Below are positions 9,142 to 18,118 of a DNA stretch of 64,000 nt, piece after piece. How positions within the stretch are numbered: position 1 is the stretch's first letter; each line of letters starts with the position of its first letter. The DNA comes from Methylobacterium brachiatum. Its GTDB lineage: Bacteria; Pseudomonadota; Alphaproteobacteria; Rhizobiales; Beijerinckiaceae. The stretch spans positions 248,001-312,000 of the forward strand of contig NZ_JAJALK010000003.1 of the NCBI RefSeq assembly GCF_020523825.1, in the 5' to 3' direction. The notes below the pieces were generated by a model. That model was not told where the DNA came from. It did not search any database and saw nothing but the letters and a program-made list of their open reading frames with translations. The translations under genes and the position numbers were made by a program.

Positions 9142-10449
9142 TCAGCTTCGCCGCGGGACGCGGCGCAGGAAGTCCGGGTTGAGTTCGGACAGGCGGTTGA
9201 TCCCGATCAGCGCCATGTCGCGGTTGAGCTCCTCCTTGAGGATCCGCATGGCGTGCTCGACGCCCGCCGCCCCGCCGAGCGCGGCGCCGAACATGAACGG
9301 CCGGCCGAGCAGGACGAAGTCGGCGCCGAGCGCCAGGGCTTTCATCACGTCGGTGCCGCGGCGGATGCCGCTATCGACGATGATCTTCAGGCCGCCCTTC
9401 TTCGCGCCGATCTCCGGCAGCACGTCGAGGGGCGCGATGGCGTGGTCGAGCTGGCGGCCGCCATGGGTCGACAGGATGACCCCATCGGCGCCGCAGCCGC
9501 GGGCGATCTCGACATCCTCCGGGGCGAGCAGCCCCTTTACCACCAGGTTGCCGGACCACCGTTTGCGGATGGCCTCCAGGTTCTTCCAGGAGAGCTGGTC
9601 CCGGGCGGTGGTGTTGCGCACCGCGCCTTGCGACATCATCGGCGGTCCGCGCTCGGCCTCGGTGTTCTCGAAATGCGGGGGGCCGTGCTTGAGGAAGGTC
9701 CGGGCGACGGTGCCCAGCAGCCAGCGCGGGTGGGTCGCGCTCTGCCACGCGACCTTGGGCGTGACCTTGATCGGCATCGAGAAGCCGCTGCGGGTGTTGT
9801 GCTCGCGGTTGCCCAGAGTCGGCGTGTCGGCGGTCACCACGAAGGTGCGGTAGCCGGTGGCCGCGACCCGGTCGAGCAGGCGGTCGATCCGGGTCTGGTC
9901 GCCGGGCAGGTAGCCCTGGAACCAGGCCTGCGGGTTCTGGGCGTAGACGTCCTCCAGCTTGATCAGCGAGGAGGCGCTGAGGATCATCGGCAGGTTCATC
10001 CGCCGCGCCGCCTCGGCGAGCACGATGTCGCCGCGATAGGCGATGAACGCGGCCCCGCCGAGCGGCCCGACCCCGAACGGCGCCGCGTAGGTCTGGCCGA
10101 ACAGCTCCGTGGCGGTGTCGCGGCCCGACGTGTCGCGCATCAGCCGCGGCACCAGGGCGTAATCCGCGTAGGCGCCGCGGCTATGGGCCAGCGCGGCCCC
10201 GGTCTCCGCGCCGCCGGCGACGTATTGGAAGATCATGTGCGGCAGGAGCCGCCGGGCATGGCGCTCGAAATCGTCGAGCGCGAGCAGGTCGCGGAACCGG
10301 TAGGGCGTGACCGCGTCGCTGCGCTTGAGGCTGGTGACGAGGGCCTGCGGGCCGGCGATGCCGGGCGCCTCGGCATCCGCCCGCCCGACCGTGGCCGAGT
10401 CGCGCGCCGTCGACCCCGGGCCGGAAGCCGGCTGGTCGAACGTCGCCAT
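9142..10449 (-). CDS. FMN-dependent alpha-hydroxy-acid oxidase/dehydrogenase (LldD-like)
   Basis: A 435-residue flavoenzyme of the L-lactate dehydrogenase/glycolate oxidase family that oxidises 2-hydroxyacids to 2-oxoacids. It has GPLGGAAFIAYRGDIVLAEAA near the FMN site and the catalytic His-Gly-Gly-Arg in STHGGRQLDHA. The phosphate-binding VDSGIRRGTDVMKALALGA and LLGRPF follow. The reading frame extends upstream to 10563, but the ATG at 10449 is preceded by the strong AGGGAGGAG, and the upstream part contains an operator palindrome, so the shorter form is chosen. It is the first gene of the six-gene catabolic operon. The substrate is probably a sugar-derived hydroxyacid rather than lactate, by context. 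Confidence 0.85.
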   Translation of the reverse strand: MATFDQPASGPGSTARDSATVGRADAEAPGIAGPQALVTSLKRSDAVTPYRFRDLLALDDFERHARRLLPHMIFQYVAGGAETGAALAHSRGAYADYALVPRLMRDTSGRDTATELFGQTYAAPFGVGPLGGAAFIAYRGDIVLAEAARRMNLPMILSASSLIKLEDVYAQNPQAWFQGYLPGDQTRIDRLLDRVAATGYRTFVVTADTPTLGNREHNTRSGFSMPIKVTPKVAWQSATHPRWLLGTVARTFLKHGPPHFENTEAERGPPMMSQGAVRNTTARDQLSWKNLEAIRKRWSGNLVVKGLLAPEDVEIARGCGADGVILSTHGGRQLDHAIAPLDVLPEIGAKKGGLKIIVDSGIRRGTDVMKALALGADFVLLGRPFMFGAALGGAAGVEHAMRILKEELNRDMALIGINRLSELNPDFLRRVPRRS

Positions 10450-10501
10450 CCGCTCCTCCCTGGATTTCGACGCCGTTCGCATGACCCGGCGCCGCACGGT
10501 T

Positions 10502-10519
10502 TCTGAAAGCGCTTTCAGA
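10502..10519. promoter_or_regulatory. LacI-type operator, perfect 18-bp palindrome
   Basis: The sequence TCTGAAAGCGCTTTCAGA is a perfect 18-bp palindrome with the central CG expected of LacI/GalR-family operators (TGnAAnCGnTTnCA). It lies 53 bp upstream of the oxidase start and about 100 bp upstream of the divergent LacI-family gene. It could therefore repress the catabolic operon and possibly the regulator itself. Binding is inferred from sequence only. Confidence 0.75.
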
Positions 10520-10618
10520 TAGCCAGCGCCAGACCGGAGTGTCAATATACTGCCGGTCTCCATCGCTGGCCGTAGCAGCGCGGCGGCGATAGGGTGTCAC
10601 GGGGGAAGTCGGATTTCA

Positions 10619-11671
10619 GTGCTGGGCGTGCCGGAAGAGATCCTCGAACCCCTGTCGCGCAGCCCGGTGGCGCGGGACGTGGCCCATCGGGCCGGGGTCT
10701 CCACCGCGACGGTGTCCCGGGTGCTGAACGGCTCGGCCGGGGTCCGGGCCGACAAGCGCGCGGCCGTGATGCGGGCCGCCCAGGATCTCGGCTTCGTCGC
10801 CAACGGCGCCGCCCGGGCGCTCTCGACCCGCCGGTTCATGGCGGTGGGCGCCGTCGTGCCCAACATCGAGAACGAGGCGTTCGTGCGCGTCCTGTCGAGC
10901 TTCCAGGAGCGGCTGCGCCAGGCCGGCTACACCCTGGTCGCCGCCAATGCCGGCTACGATCTGGAGGACGAGCTGCGCGAGGCGACCTTCCTACTGGAGC
11001 GCGGCGTCGATGGGCTGATGCTGGTGGGCGACATCCACCACCCGGATCTCCACGCCCGCATCGCCCGGCATGGCATCCCGATGGTGCAGACCTTCAGCCT
11101 GTCGCGGGAGCGCCCCTGCGTCGGCTTCGACAACGCCGCCTCCGCGGCCCGGGCGGCGAACTACCTCGTGGATCTCGGCCACAGGCGGATCGGCGTGATC
11201 TCCGGCCTGCGCAAGGACAACGACCGCGGCGGCGCCCGCGTCACCGGCATCGCCCAGGCGTTGGAAGCCCGCGGCCTGCGCCTCGCCCCGGAGCACGATA
11301 TCGAGATCTCCTACGGCATCGGCGGCGGCCGCGACGGCTTCCGCCAGATGCTGGCCGGCGGGCCGCCGCCCACCGCAATCATCTGCGGCACCGACCAGAT
11401 CGCCTTCGGCGCCATGATCGAGGCCCGGGCCCGGGGGCTCGACGTGCCCGGCGACCTCTCGGTGATCGGCCACAACGATTCCGACTTCGCGCCCTTCCTC
11501 GACCCGGCGCTGACCACGATCCGGATCCATTCCGCCGAGATCGGCCACGCCGCCGGGGACCACCTCATCGCCCGGATGCAGGGTCGGCCGGTGGTGCGTC
11601 TGACTCAGATCGACGCCGAGCTGATCCTGCGTGCCAGCACGGCGCCGCCGCGCAAGCCGGACGGGGTCTGA
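10619..11671 (+). CDS. LacI-family transcriptional repressor
   Basis: A 350-residue LacI/GalR regulator. The helix-turn-helix is at residues 16-40 (VARDVAHRAGVSTATVSRVL), followed by a hinge helix region and a sugar-binding periplasmic-type core. The core includes the DGLMLVGD, VGFDNAASA and CGTDQIAFGAM elements. The start is a GTG with GGGGGAAG about ten bases upstream. It is divergent from the uronate/hydroxyacid operon and heads a run with the racemase-like and isomerase-like genes. Matching operators lie on both sides of it, so it very likely controls both arms in response to a sugar-acid intermediate. Confidence 0.9.
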   Translation: MLGVPEEILEPLSRSPVARDVAHRAGVSTATVSRVLNGSAGVRADKRAAVMRAAQDLGFVANGAARALSTRRFMAVGAVVPNIENEAFVRVLSSFQERLRQAGYTLVAANAGYDLEDELREATFLLERGVDGLMLVGDIHHPDLHARIARHGIPMVQTFSLSRERPCVGFDNAASAARAANYLVDLGHRRIGVISGLRKDNDRGGARVTGIAQALEARGLRLAPEHDIEISYGIGGGRDGFRQMLAGGPPPTAIICGTDQIAFGAMIEARARGLDVPGDLSVIGHNDSDFAPFLDPALTTIRIHSAEIGHAAGDHLIARMQGRPVVRLTQIDAELILRASTAPPRKPDGV

Positions 11672-11700
11672 CGCGGATCGGCGATATCTTGCCACCGTTT

Positions 11701-11714
11701 TGAAATCGCTTACA
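11701..11714. promoter_or_regulatory. Second LacI-type operator
   Basis: TGAAATCGCTTACA fits the LacI-family operator pattern TGnAAnCGnTTnCA at every fixed position. It lies 53 bp before the racemase-like gene and 30 bp after the regulator gene, in the gap between them. It probably lets the LacI-type protein control the two downstream catabolic genes separately from its own transcript. Confidence 0.65.
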
Positions 11715-11766
11715 AGACGTTGAACGGCGACCGGACGCCTGACCGCGCCACATCCCGGGAGACAGC

Positions 11767-12438
11767 ATGGCCCCCCGCATCGTCCTCCTGCACGCGACGC
11801 CGGTCGCGATGGCTCCGATCCAGGCGGCCTTCGCCGAGCGCTGGCCCGAGGCCGAGACGGTCAACCTGCTGGATGACGGCCTGTCCCTCGACCGGGCCAA
11901 GGAGCCAGGGGAGATCTCCGCGGGCATGATCGACCGGTTCGTCCGGTTCGGGCGCTACGGCCACGACATGGGCGCCGACGGCATCCTGATCACCTGCTCG
12001 GCCTTCGGGCCGGCCATCGACCGGCTGAGCGAGACCGTGCCGGTGCCGGTGCTGAAGCCGAACGAGGCGATGTTCCGCGCGGCCATCGCCCAAGGGCAGC
12101 GCATCGGCATGCTGGCGACCTTCGGCCCCTCGATCGGCACCATGACCGACGAGTTCGAGGACTTCGTCGGCCAGTCGGGCCGGTCCGCGACCCTGCGCAC
12201 GATCCTCGTCGACGACGCCATGGCGCGTCTGCGCGCCGGCGACGCCGAGACCCACAACCGGCTGATCGCCGAGCGGGCGCCGGAACTCTCCGATTGCGAC
12301 GCGATCATGCTGGCGCATTTCTCGACCTCCCGGGCGGCCGAGGCGGTGCGCGCCGCCGTCGACGTCCCGGTCCTCACGGCCCCCCACGCGGCGGTGGACC
12401 GCATGCGCGCCCTGATCGAGACGGCTGAGAGGGCCTGA
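11767..12438 (+). CDS. Asp/Glu racemase-superfamily protein with one catalytic Cys
   Basis: A 223-residue protein of the aspartate/glutamate/hydantoin racemase superfamily. Cys77 in ILITCSAFGP matches the first catalytic cysteine loop. The second loop, expected as a Cys-Gly/Thr motif, reads MLAHFSTS at 181-188, so the second cysteine is missing. Single-cysteine relatives such as arylmalonate decarboxylase do not act as simple two-base racemases, so a decarboxylase, isomerase or one-sided epimerase role is possible. The ATG follows CGGGAGACAGC. The next gene starts only 3 bp after its stop, so the two genes form one transcript behind the second LacI-type operator. Confidence 0.75.
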   Translation: MAPRIVLLHATPVAMAPIQAAFAERWPEAETVNLLDDGLSLDRAKEPGEISAGMIDRFVRFGRYGHDMGADGILITCSAFGPAIDRLSETVPVPVLKPNEAMFRAAIAQGQRIGMLATFGPSIGTMTDEFEDFVGQSGRSATLRTILVDDAMARLRAGDAETHNRLIAERAPELSDCDAIMLAHFSTSRAAEAVRAAVDVPVLTAPHAAVDRMRALIETAERA

Positions 12439-12441
12439 TCC

Positions 12442-13239
12442 ATGAAGCTCGGTGCCTTCTCCGACCGCTTGAGCGGCCATTGCGGCTTCCTGTTCACGGA
12501 GCTGCCCTTGTCCGAACGGTTCGCCGCCGCGGCCAAGGCCGGGTTCCGGGCCGTGGAGCATCCGAACCTGTTCGCGACCCCGGCTCGGGAGGTCGCGAGC
12601 TGGCTCGCGCGGGCCGGCGTGCCCCTGGTCCAGACCGGCTTTCCGGCCGGCGACGCCTCCAAGGGCGAGAAAGGCTTCGCCGCCCTGCCGGACAAGGTCG
12701 CCTATTACCGCTCCACCATCGAGCCGACCCTGGACTATGTGGAGCAGCTCGGCTGCCGGATGGTCCACCCGATGGCTGGAATCCGGCCCGCCGGGGCCGA
12801 GCCCGCGCGGCTGTGGGCGACCTATCTCGACAACCTCGCCTTCGCGGCCGATGCCGCCAAGGTCCGCGGCATGACCGTGATCGTCGAGCCGATCGGCCCG
12901 GGCTCGATCGCCGATTACGTCATCGACGACCCGCTCAAGGCCGTGGAGGCGATCCGGGCGATCGGCCGGGACAACGTCAAGCTGCTGTTCGACGCCTATC
13001 ACTGCGTCTGCCTCGGCCACGACCCGGCGGCGCTGATCCGGGCGCACGCGCCGCTGATCGCCCATGTCCAGATCGCCGACAATCCGGGCCGTCACGAGCC
13101 CGGCACCGGCACCATCGCGTTCGATCCCATTTTCGAGGTTCTGGAGGCGGTGGGCTATGCCGGCTTCATCGGCTGCGAATACCACCCGGCCGCCGGTACC
13201 GAGGCCGGCCTCGGCTGGATGCGGGCGGCCTCGGCGTAG
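12442..13239 (+). CDS. Hydroxypyruvate isomerase-like TIM-barrel protein (Hyi/OtnI family)
   Basis: A 265-residue xylose-isomerase-like TIM barrel. The metal-binding and catalytic pattern of hydroxypyruvate/2-oxo-tetronate isomerases is visible: Glu149 in VIVEPIG, Asp184 in LLFDAYHC, His208 and Gln210 in AHVQIAD, and Glu246 in GCEYHP. Such enzymes interconvert hydroxypyruvate and tartronate semialdehyde or act on 2-oxo-tetronates. It is translated right after the racemase-like gene. Together with the LacI regulator and the divergent hydroxyacid oxidase, this suggests a late step in sugar-acid breakdown. The exact substrate is not determined. Confidence 0.85.
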   Translation: MKLGAFSDRLSGHCGFLFTELPLSERFAAAAKAGFRAVEHPNLFATPAREVASWLARAGVPLVQTGFPAGDASKGEKGFAALPDKVAYYRSTIEPTLDYVEQLGCRMVHPMAGIRPAGAEPARLWATYLDNLAFAADAAKVRGMTVIVEPIGPGSIADYVIDDPLKAVEAIRAIGRDNVKLLFDAYHCVCLGHDPAALIRAHAPLIAHVQIADNPGRHEPGTGTIAFDPIFEVLEAVGYAGFIGCEYHPAAGTEAGLGWMRAASA

Positions 13240-13251
13240 GGGCGGCGGCCC

Positions 13252-15426
13252 TCAGAACCGTGCCGCGACGCCGCCCATGATGGTGCGCGGCTGGCCCGGG
13301 GTGGCGTAGCGGTTCTGGAAGGCGCGGTCGTAGTAGGTCTCGTCGAGCAGGTTGTCGACGTTGAGGTAGACCCGGACATCCGGCGTGATCTGATAATACG
13401 AGATCAGGTTCACCACCGTGTAGGCGGGCATCGTGAAGGTTGACAGGGCCGCTCCGGCGGCGCGCTTGCCGACGATTGTGAGCCCGCCCCCGAAGCCGAG
13501 CCCCCTCAGGTCGCCGCCCTGGATCTCGTAGACCGCCTGCATGGCGAAGCTGTTGGCCGGAATGTTGGCGAGCCGGGTTCCGACCGGGATCGAATTGTCC
13601 CGCGCCACCGCCGCGTCGACATGGGTGTAGGTGCCGATCGCGCGCAGGCCGGGTGCCAATTCGCCCGCCACGGTGAGATCGAACCCGCGGCTCTGCACCA
13701 CGCCGGCGGCGACGCTGAAGGCGGAATCGACCGGATCCGTGGTCGGGACATTGGTGCGGCGGATGTCGAATACGGCCGCGGTGGCGTTGAGCCGCCCGTC
13801 GAGCAGCCCGACCTTCACGCCGGCCTCGTAGCCTTCGCCGCCCTCGAAGGCGAGGGGCTGGCCGCGCCGGTCCACGGCGGTGCTGGGCTTGAACGAGCGC
13901 GCGTAGTTTCCGTAGACTGAGACCGCGTCGGACAGGTCGTAGACGAGCCCGAAACGCGGCAGCGCCTGGGTGCCCTGCAGGTTCGTCGTGCGGTTGGTGA
14001 TGTAGGATGTCGAATCCTGGCCGACATCCTCGACCCGGACCCCGACCAGGGCGTGCAGCTGCGGCGTGATGTCGATCTGGTCCTGGACGTAGCCCGCGAA
14101 GCTCTCGGTGTGCTGCAGGAAATTGGTGATGGTCGGCAGGCTGCGCGGCAGGGCCTGGCCGTAGCGCGGCGCCAGCAGGTCGAGCAGGAACGGGTAGGTC
14201 GCGGCGTTCGAGCGGTCGAAGCGTTCCCGGTAGCGGTAGCGGTCGTATTCGAGGCCGAGCAGCAGCGTGTGGTGCAGGAAGCCGGTATCGAACTTGCCGG
14301 CCAGGTTGACCTGCAGATCGGTGTCGGACCAGTTGAGGTCGCGCCATTCCAGGTTCCGGCGCAGGGTGCGGCCGTCCGGCAGGAAGCCGTTGGCCGCGGC
14401 GCCGACGCCCCAGCTCTTCAGGCTCCCGCCCAACACTTGGCCGCCGGCCGTCAGGACCCAGTCCTGATCGAACCGGTGCTCGATCCGCAACTGTCCGAGG
14501 GCGTCCTGGACCACGCTCGGCGGCAGGCCGGGCTCCCCGAGGAAGCGGGAGCGCGGCACGTTGCGCAGCCGGCCCTGCAGGGGGACAATGCCGCGGTCGA
14601 AGGTCGTGCCGGTGCTGACGAACGCCCCCTCCAGGGTGATCGTGGTATCCGCGCTGGGCTTCCACGCGATGACGGGGGCGACGTGGTAGCGGTCGCCGCT
14701 CACATAGTCGCGGAAGCTGCCATTGTCCTCCACCGCGCCGGTGATGCGGGCGAGCACCTGCCCGTTCTCGTCGAGCGCCCCGGTGGCATCGAAGGTGCTG
14801 CGCTTGGCGCCGTAGCTGCCGTACTGCGTGCCGATCGCCAGCGAGCGCTCGGCCAGGGGCTGCTTGGTCACGATGTTGAAGGTGCCGCCGGGATCGCCGC
14901 GGCCGTACAGGAAGGCCGACGGCCCCTTCAGCACCTCGATTCGCTCGATCGCCACGACATCGGGCGTGTTCGGGTAGCCGCGATTGATCGGGAAGCCGTT
15001 GCGATAATATTCGAAGACGGAGAAGCCGCGGATCGTGACTTCGCTCAGGCCGAGGCCGCCGAAATTGTTGGAGCGACCGACGCCGGCCAGATCGAGGGCG
15101 GTGTCGATCCGTGTTGCGGCGGCGTCCTCCAGCACCTGCCGGGTCACCGGCACGATTGTCTGCGGGACATCGCGCAGGGGCGTGTCGGTGCGGGTGGCAC
15201 TGATCGTGGTCGCGGGGGCGTAGCCCTCCGGAGCCCGGGCGCCGCCGCCTTGGCCGGTGACCGAGAGTTCCTCGAGCTGGACCTCGTGATTCGCGTCGAC
15301 AGCAGGTTCCGCCCAGGCTTCATGCGCGCCCAATAGAGCGGAAATTCCGATCATGATAGCAGAGGCGGCGAGATTTGTTCTCCAATACGGAGAGTTCGTT
15401 CCAATATGGGTAAGTTCTGTCGACAC
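13252..15426 (-). CDS. TonB-dependent siderophore receptor
   Basis: An outer-membrane receptor of about 724 residues that imports ferric siderophores using TonB energy. After a signal peptide ending near AHEAWA there is a TonB-box-like EELSVTG. A plug domain follows, with DVPQTIVPVTRQVLED and VEVLKGPSAFLYGRGDPGG-type text (IERIEVLKGPSAFLYGRG), then a 22-strand barrel ending in Phe. The start is uncertain: the frame is open to a TTG at 15564. A GTG at 15426 gives a 39-residue leader, while the ATG at 15354 would leave a leader with no positive charge. No siderophore synthesis or FecIR-like regulator is adjacent. It converges on the isomerase-like gene with a 12-bp gap. Confidence 0.85.
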   Translation of the reverse strand: MSTELTHIGTNSPYWRTNLAASAIMIGISALLGAHEAWAEPAVDANHEVQLEELSVTGQGGGARAPEGYAPATTISATRTDTPLRDVPQTIVPVTRQVLEDAAATRIDTALDLAGVGRSNNFGGLGLSEVTIRGFSVFEYYRNGFPINRGYPNTPDVVAIERIEVLKGPSAFLYGRGDPGGTFNIVTKQPLAERSLAIGTQYGSYGAKRSTFDATGALDENGQVLARITGAVEDNGSFRDYVSGDRYHVAPVIAWKPSADTTITLEGAFVSTGTTFDRGIVPLQGRLRNVPRSRFLGEPGLPPSVVQDALGQLRIEHRFDQDWVLTAGGQVLGGSLKSWGVGAAANGFLPDGRTLRRNLEWRDLNWSDTDLQVNLAGKFDTGFLHHTLLLGLEYDRYRYRERFDRSNAATYPFLLDLLAPRYGQALPRSLPTITNFLQHTESFAGYVQDQIDITPQLHALVGVRVEDVGQDSTSYITNRTTNLQGTQALPRFGLVYDLSDAVSVYGNYARSFKPSTAVDRRGQPLAFEGGEGYEAGVKVGLLDGRLNATAAVFDIRRTNVPTTDPVDSAFSVAAGVVQSRGFDLTVAGELAPGLRAIGTYTHVDAAVARDNSIPVGTRLANIPANSFAMQAVYEIQGGDLRGLGFGGGLTIVGKRAAGAALSTFTMPAYTVVNLISYYQITPDVRVYLNVDNLLDETYYDRAFQNRYATPGQPRTIMGGVAARF

Positions 15427-15640
15427 GTTCGCAAGCCAAGACACTGCCAGGCCGCCGAGATGGTCGAGGGGGACCCGTCCGGTCAAGCTTGCCGGCCGAG
15501 ATGCCGGCGGTCGAAAACCTGGAATGACTTTGATCTGGCAGACGAATAGCTTACAACGACTCAAAGCTACCGCACGCCGTCACCGCCCTGTTGCCGTTGA
15601 GCAACAAGGCGTTGGGCCGCTGCGCGCGAGTCCGGCTTTG

Positions 15641-16678
15641 CTACGGGGTGCCGAGCAGCCGCGCCCGGCGCGCCAGCACCGCCGGCCAGACCTCCGGATT
15701 GACCAGCCGCGGCGGGGTCTCGCCCCGCAAAAGGCCGATGATCTGCTCGGCGCCCCAGGAGGCCACGTTGCGGCGCGCCTCGTGGGTGACGCCGGCGGTG
15801 TGGTAGGTCGCCACCACGGTATCGAGCTGGAGCAGAGGCGAGTCCAGAGGCGGCGGTTCGGGCGCCCAGACGTCCAACCCGGCCCCGGCGAGATGGCCGG
15901 AGGCCAGGGCCTCGGCGAGGGCGGCCTCGTCGTGGATGCCGCCGCGCGCCGTGGTGACGAACAGGGCCCCGGGCTTCATGGCCGCGAAGGCTTCGGCGTC
16001 GAAGCTGCCCCGGGTCGTGGCGTCGAGCGGGCAATGCAGGGACACGATGTCGGATTCCGCCAGCAGCCGCGCGCGGTCCACCGGCTCGGCGCCGCGCGCT
16101 CGGATCTGGTCCGGAGAGAGCAGCGGGTCGTAGGCCAGGACCCGCATGTCGAAGCCCCGGGCGAGCTTGGCGACCTCCCGGCCGGTATGGCCGATGCCGA
16201 CGAGCCCGAGGGTCGCGCCGCCGATCTCGTGGCCCATCAGCGATTCCCGCGAGAATCCCCGTTCCGTCCGCAGCAGCCGGTCCGAGACGCAGATCTTACG
16301 GGAGACAGCGAGCATCAGGCCGATGGCGAGCTCCGCCACCGAGCGGGCATTGCCGCCGACCTGATTGACCACCGCGACGCCGGCGCGCGTGCAGGCGGCC
16401 GCGTCCACCGTGTCGAAGCCCGCCCCGCCCGACGAGACCGCCAGCAGGTTCGGGCAGCCGGCGAGGAGGGCGTCGGTGACGTGCCAGCGGCGGGGCAGCT
16501 CATCCCTTGCCGGCGAGACGTGGAAGACGTGGGCCTGCGCCAACAGGGCCTCGAGCGTCTCCGCCGGGCCCTGCAGGTCGCCGACCTGCAGGTCGATATC
16601 GGGTTCGGCCCTCAGCCGCGCATCGAAAACCGGGTTGATCCAGAGATTGAACCGGCAGACGCGCTTGCGGGCCGCCAC
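15641..16678 (-). CDS. D-isomer-specific 2-hydroxyacid dehydrogenase
   Basis: A 345-residue NAD(P)-dependent 2-hydroxyacid dehydrogenase. The Rossmann motif is LGLVGIGHTGREVAKLARGF, followed by the acidic DPLL. The conserved TTARGGIHDE carries a substrate-binding Arg, the Glu lies in the DVWAPEPPP region, and the catalytic His is in VVATYHTAGVTHEARRN. It starts with GTG four bases after the stop of the aromatic aminotransferase gene, so the two are co-transcribed. The pairing suggests reduction of a 2-oxoacid produced by transamination, such as phenylpyruvate, though a phosphoglycerate- or glyoxylate-type substrate cannot be excluded. Confidence 0.85.
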   Translation of the reverse strand: MAARKRVCRFNLWINPVFDARLRAEPDIDLQVGDLQGPAETLEALLAQAHVFHVSPARDELPRRWHVTDALLAGCPNLLAVSSGGAGFDTVDAAACTRAGVAVVNQVGGNARSVAELAIGLMLAVSRKICVSDRLLRTERGFSRESLMGHEIGGATLGLVGIGHTGREVAKLARGFDMRVLAYDPLLSPDQIRARGAEPVDRARLLAESDIVSLHCPLDATTRGSFDAEAFAAMKPGALFVTTARGGIHDEAALAEALASGHLAGAGLDVWAPEPPPLDSPLLQLDTVVATYHTAGVTHEARRNVASWGAEQIIGLLRGETPPRLVNPEVWPAVLARRARLLGTP

Positions 16679-16682
16679 CGGG

Positions 16683-17888
16683 TCAGCCTTTCACGACGGC
16701 GTCGATCGCATCGACCACGTGGTCGATGTTGTGGGTGTTGACTGCCGCCACGCAGATCCGGCCGGTCTCCAGGGCGTAGACCTCGTGCTCCTCGCGCAGG
16801 CGCGTGGCCTCCGTGGGGGTCAACCCGGTGTAGGAGAACATGCCCTTCTGCGCCTTGATCGCGTCGAAGCCGCGCTCGGGATGGCGCTGCTGCAGGCTGT
16901 CGGCCATGCGCACGCGCATGGACCGGATCCGCTCGCGCATCTCGGCGAGCTCCCGCTCCCAATCGGCGCGCAGCTCCGGATCGGTCAGCACCATCTCGAC
17001 GATGGCCGCGCCGTGGGTCACCGGGTTCGAGTAGCTCGCCCGCACCAGCCGCTTGGCCAGGGCCTCGACCTTGGTCTTCATGGCCGGGTTCTCGGCCACG
17101 ATCGTCAGGGCGCCGACGCGCTCGCCGTAGAGCGAGAACGACTTCGAGAACGACGAGGCGACGAAGAATTCCTGGCCGGATTCGGCGAACAGCCGCACCG
17201 GCGTGGCATCCGCGTCGAGGCCGTCGCCGAAGCCCTGGTAGGCGATGTCGAGGAACGGGATCAGGCCGCGCTCGGCCAGCAGGGGCGCGAGGTCGCTCCA
17301 CTCGTCGGGCGTCAGGTCGGCGCCGGTCGGGTTGTGGCAGCAGGCGTGCAGCACCACGATCGAGCCCTTCGGCAGGTCCTGGAGGTAGGCGCGCATCGCC
17401 GGGTAGTCGACGCCGCCGGTCTCGGCCGAGAAATATGGGTAATCGACGACCGTGAAGCCGGCCTGGGTGAACAGCGCCTTGTGGTTCTCCCAGCTCGGGT
17501 TGCTCACCGCCACGGTGGCACCGGGATTGAGCCGGGCGAGCACGTCCGCGCCGGTCTTGAGGGCGCCGGTGCCGCCGATGCTCTGGAGCGTCGCGGTGCG
17601 GTTCTGCTTCAGGATCGGGGCGCCCTCGCCGAACAGCAGGGCCTGGACCGCGTCGCGGAACGGCTTGGTGCCCTCGATCGGCCGGTAGGTCTTCGGCAGG
17701 CCCTTCTCGATCCAGCGCTTCTCGGCGGTCTGAACGGCGCGCAGACGCGGCACCTTGCCGTCGGCATCCGTGTAGACCCCGACCACGAGGTTGAGCTTTT
17801 TGGTGCTCGTATCGGCGTTGAAGGCCTCGAACAGGCGCATGATCGGGTCGAGCGGCGCGTCCTGGATGCCGGCGAACAGCGAGGTCAT
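16683..17888 (-). CDS. tyrB: Aromatic amino acid / aspartate aminotransferase
   Basis: A 401-residue class I PLP aminotransferase. The N terminus MTSLFAGIQDAPLDPIMRLFEAF and VVGVYTDADGKVP match the AspC/TyrB subgroup. ACCHNPTGADL and the PLP lysine motif SSFSKSFSLYGERVGAL are present, with the C-terminal GRICVAAVN substrate-binding Arg. It transfers amino groups from aromatic amino acids or aspartate to 2-oxoglutarate in the cytoplasm. The ATG at 17888 is chosen because it aligns with family starts; the frame extends upstream only through low-similarity sequence. It is the first gene of a two-gene unit with the 2-hydroxyacid dehydrogenase. Aspartate versus aromatic preference is uncertain. 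Confidence 0.87.
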   Translation of the reverse strand: MTSLFAGIQDAPLDPIMRLFEAFNADTSTKKLNLVVGVYTDADGKVPRLRAVQTAEKRWIEKGLPKTYRPIEGTKPFRDAVQALLFGEGAPILKQNRTATLQSIGGTGALKTGADVLARLNPGATVAVSNPSWENHKALFTQAGFTVVDYPYFSAETGGVDYPAMRAYLQDLPKGSIVVLHACCHNPTGADLTPDEWSDLAPLLAERGLIPFLDIAYQGFGDGLDADATPVRLFAESGQEFFVASSFSKSFSLYGERVGALTIVAENPAMKTKVEALAKRLVRASYSNPVTHGAAIVEMVLTDPELRADWERELAEMRERIRSMRVRMADSLQQRHPERGFDAIKAQKGMFSYTGLTPTEATRLREEHEVYALETGRICVAAVNTHNIDHVVDAIDAVVKG

Positions 17889-18118
17889 GATCGTCAATCG
17901 TCCCAGAGGGGCTTCGATGCGGCGCGTGCGGGCGGTTCTATTCAAAGTCGCGGGCCGGCCGACGCCCTTATTTCCCACAACGCGCCCGCCCGCCAGCGCT
18001 CTTACGCGCGGCAGCATCCCGATCCCTTCAACGATGAACGGGTTCTGAAACCGCGGGGCGTCCGGACCGGGCCCGATGCGCGCTTCCCGCGGCGGCCGCC
18101 CGACCTTAACGTGTATCG

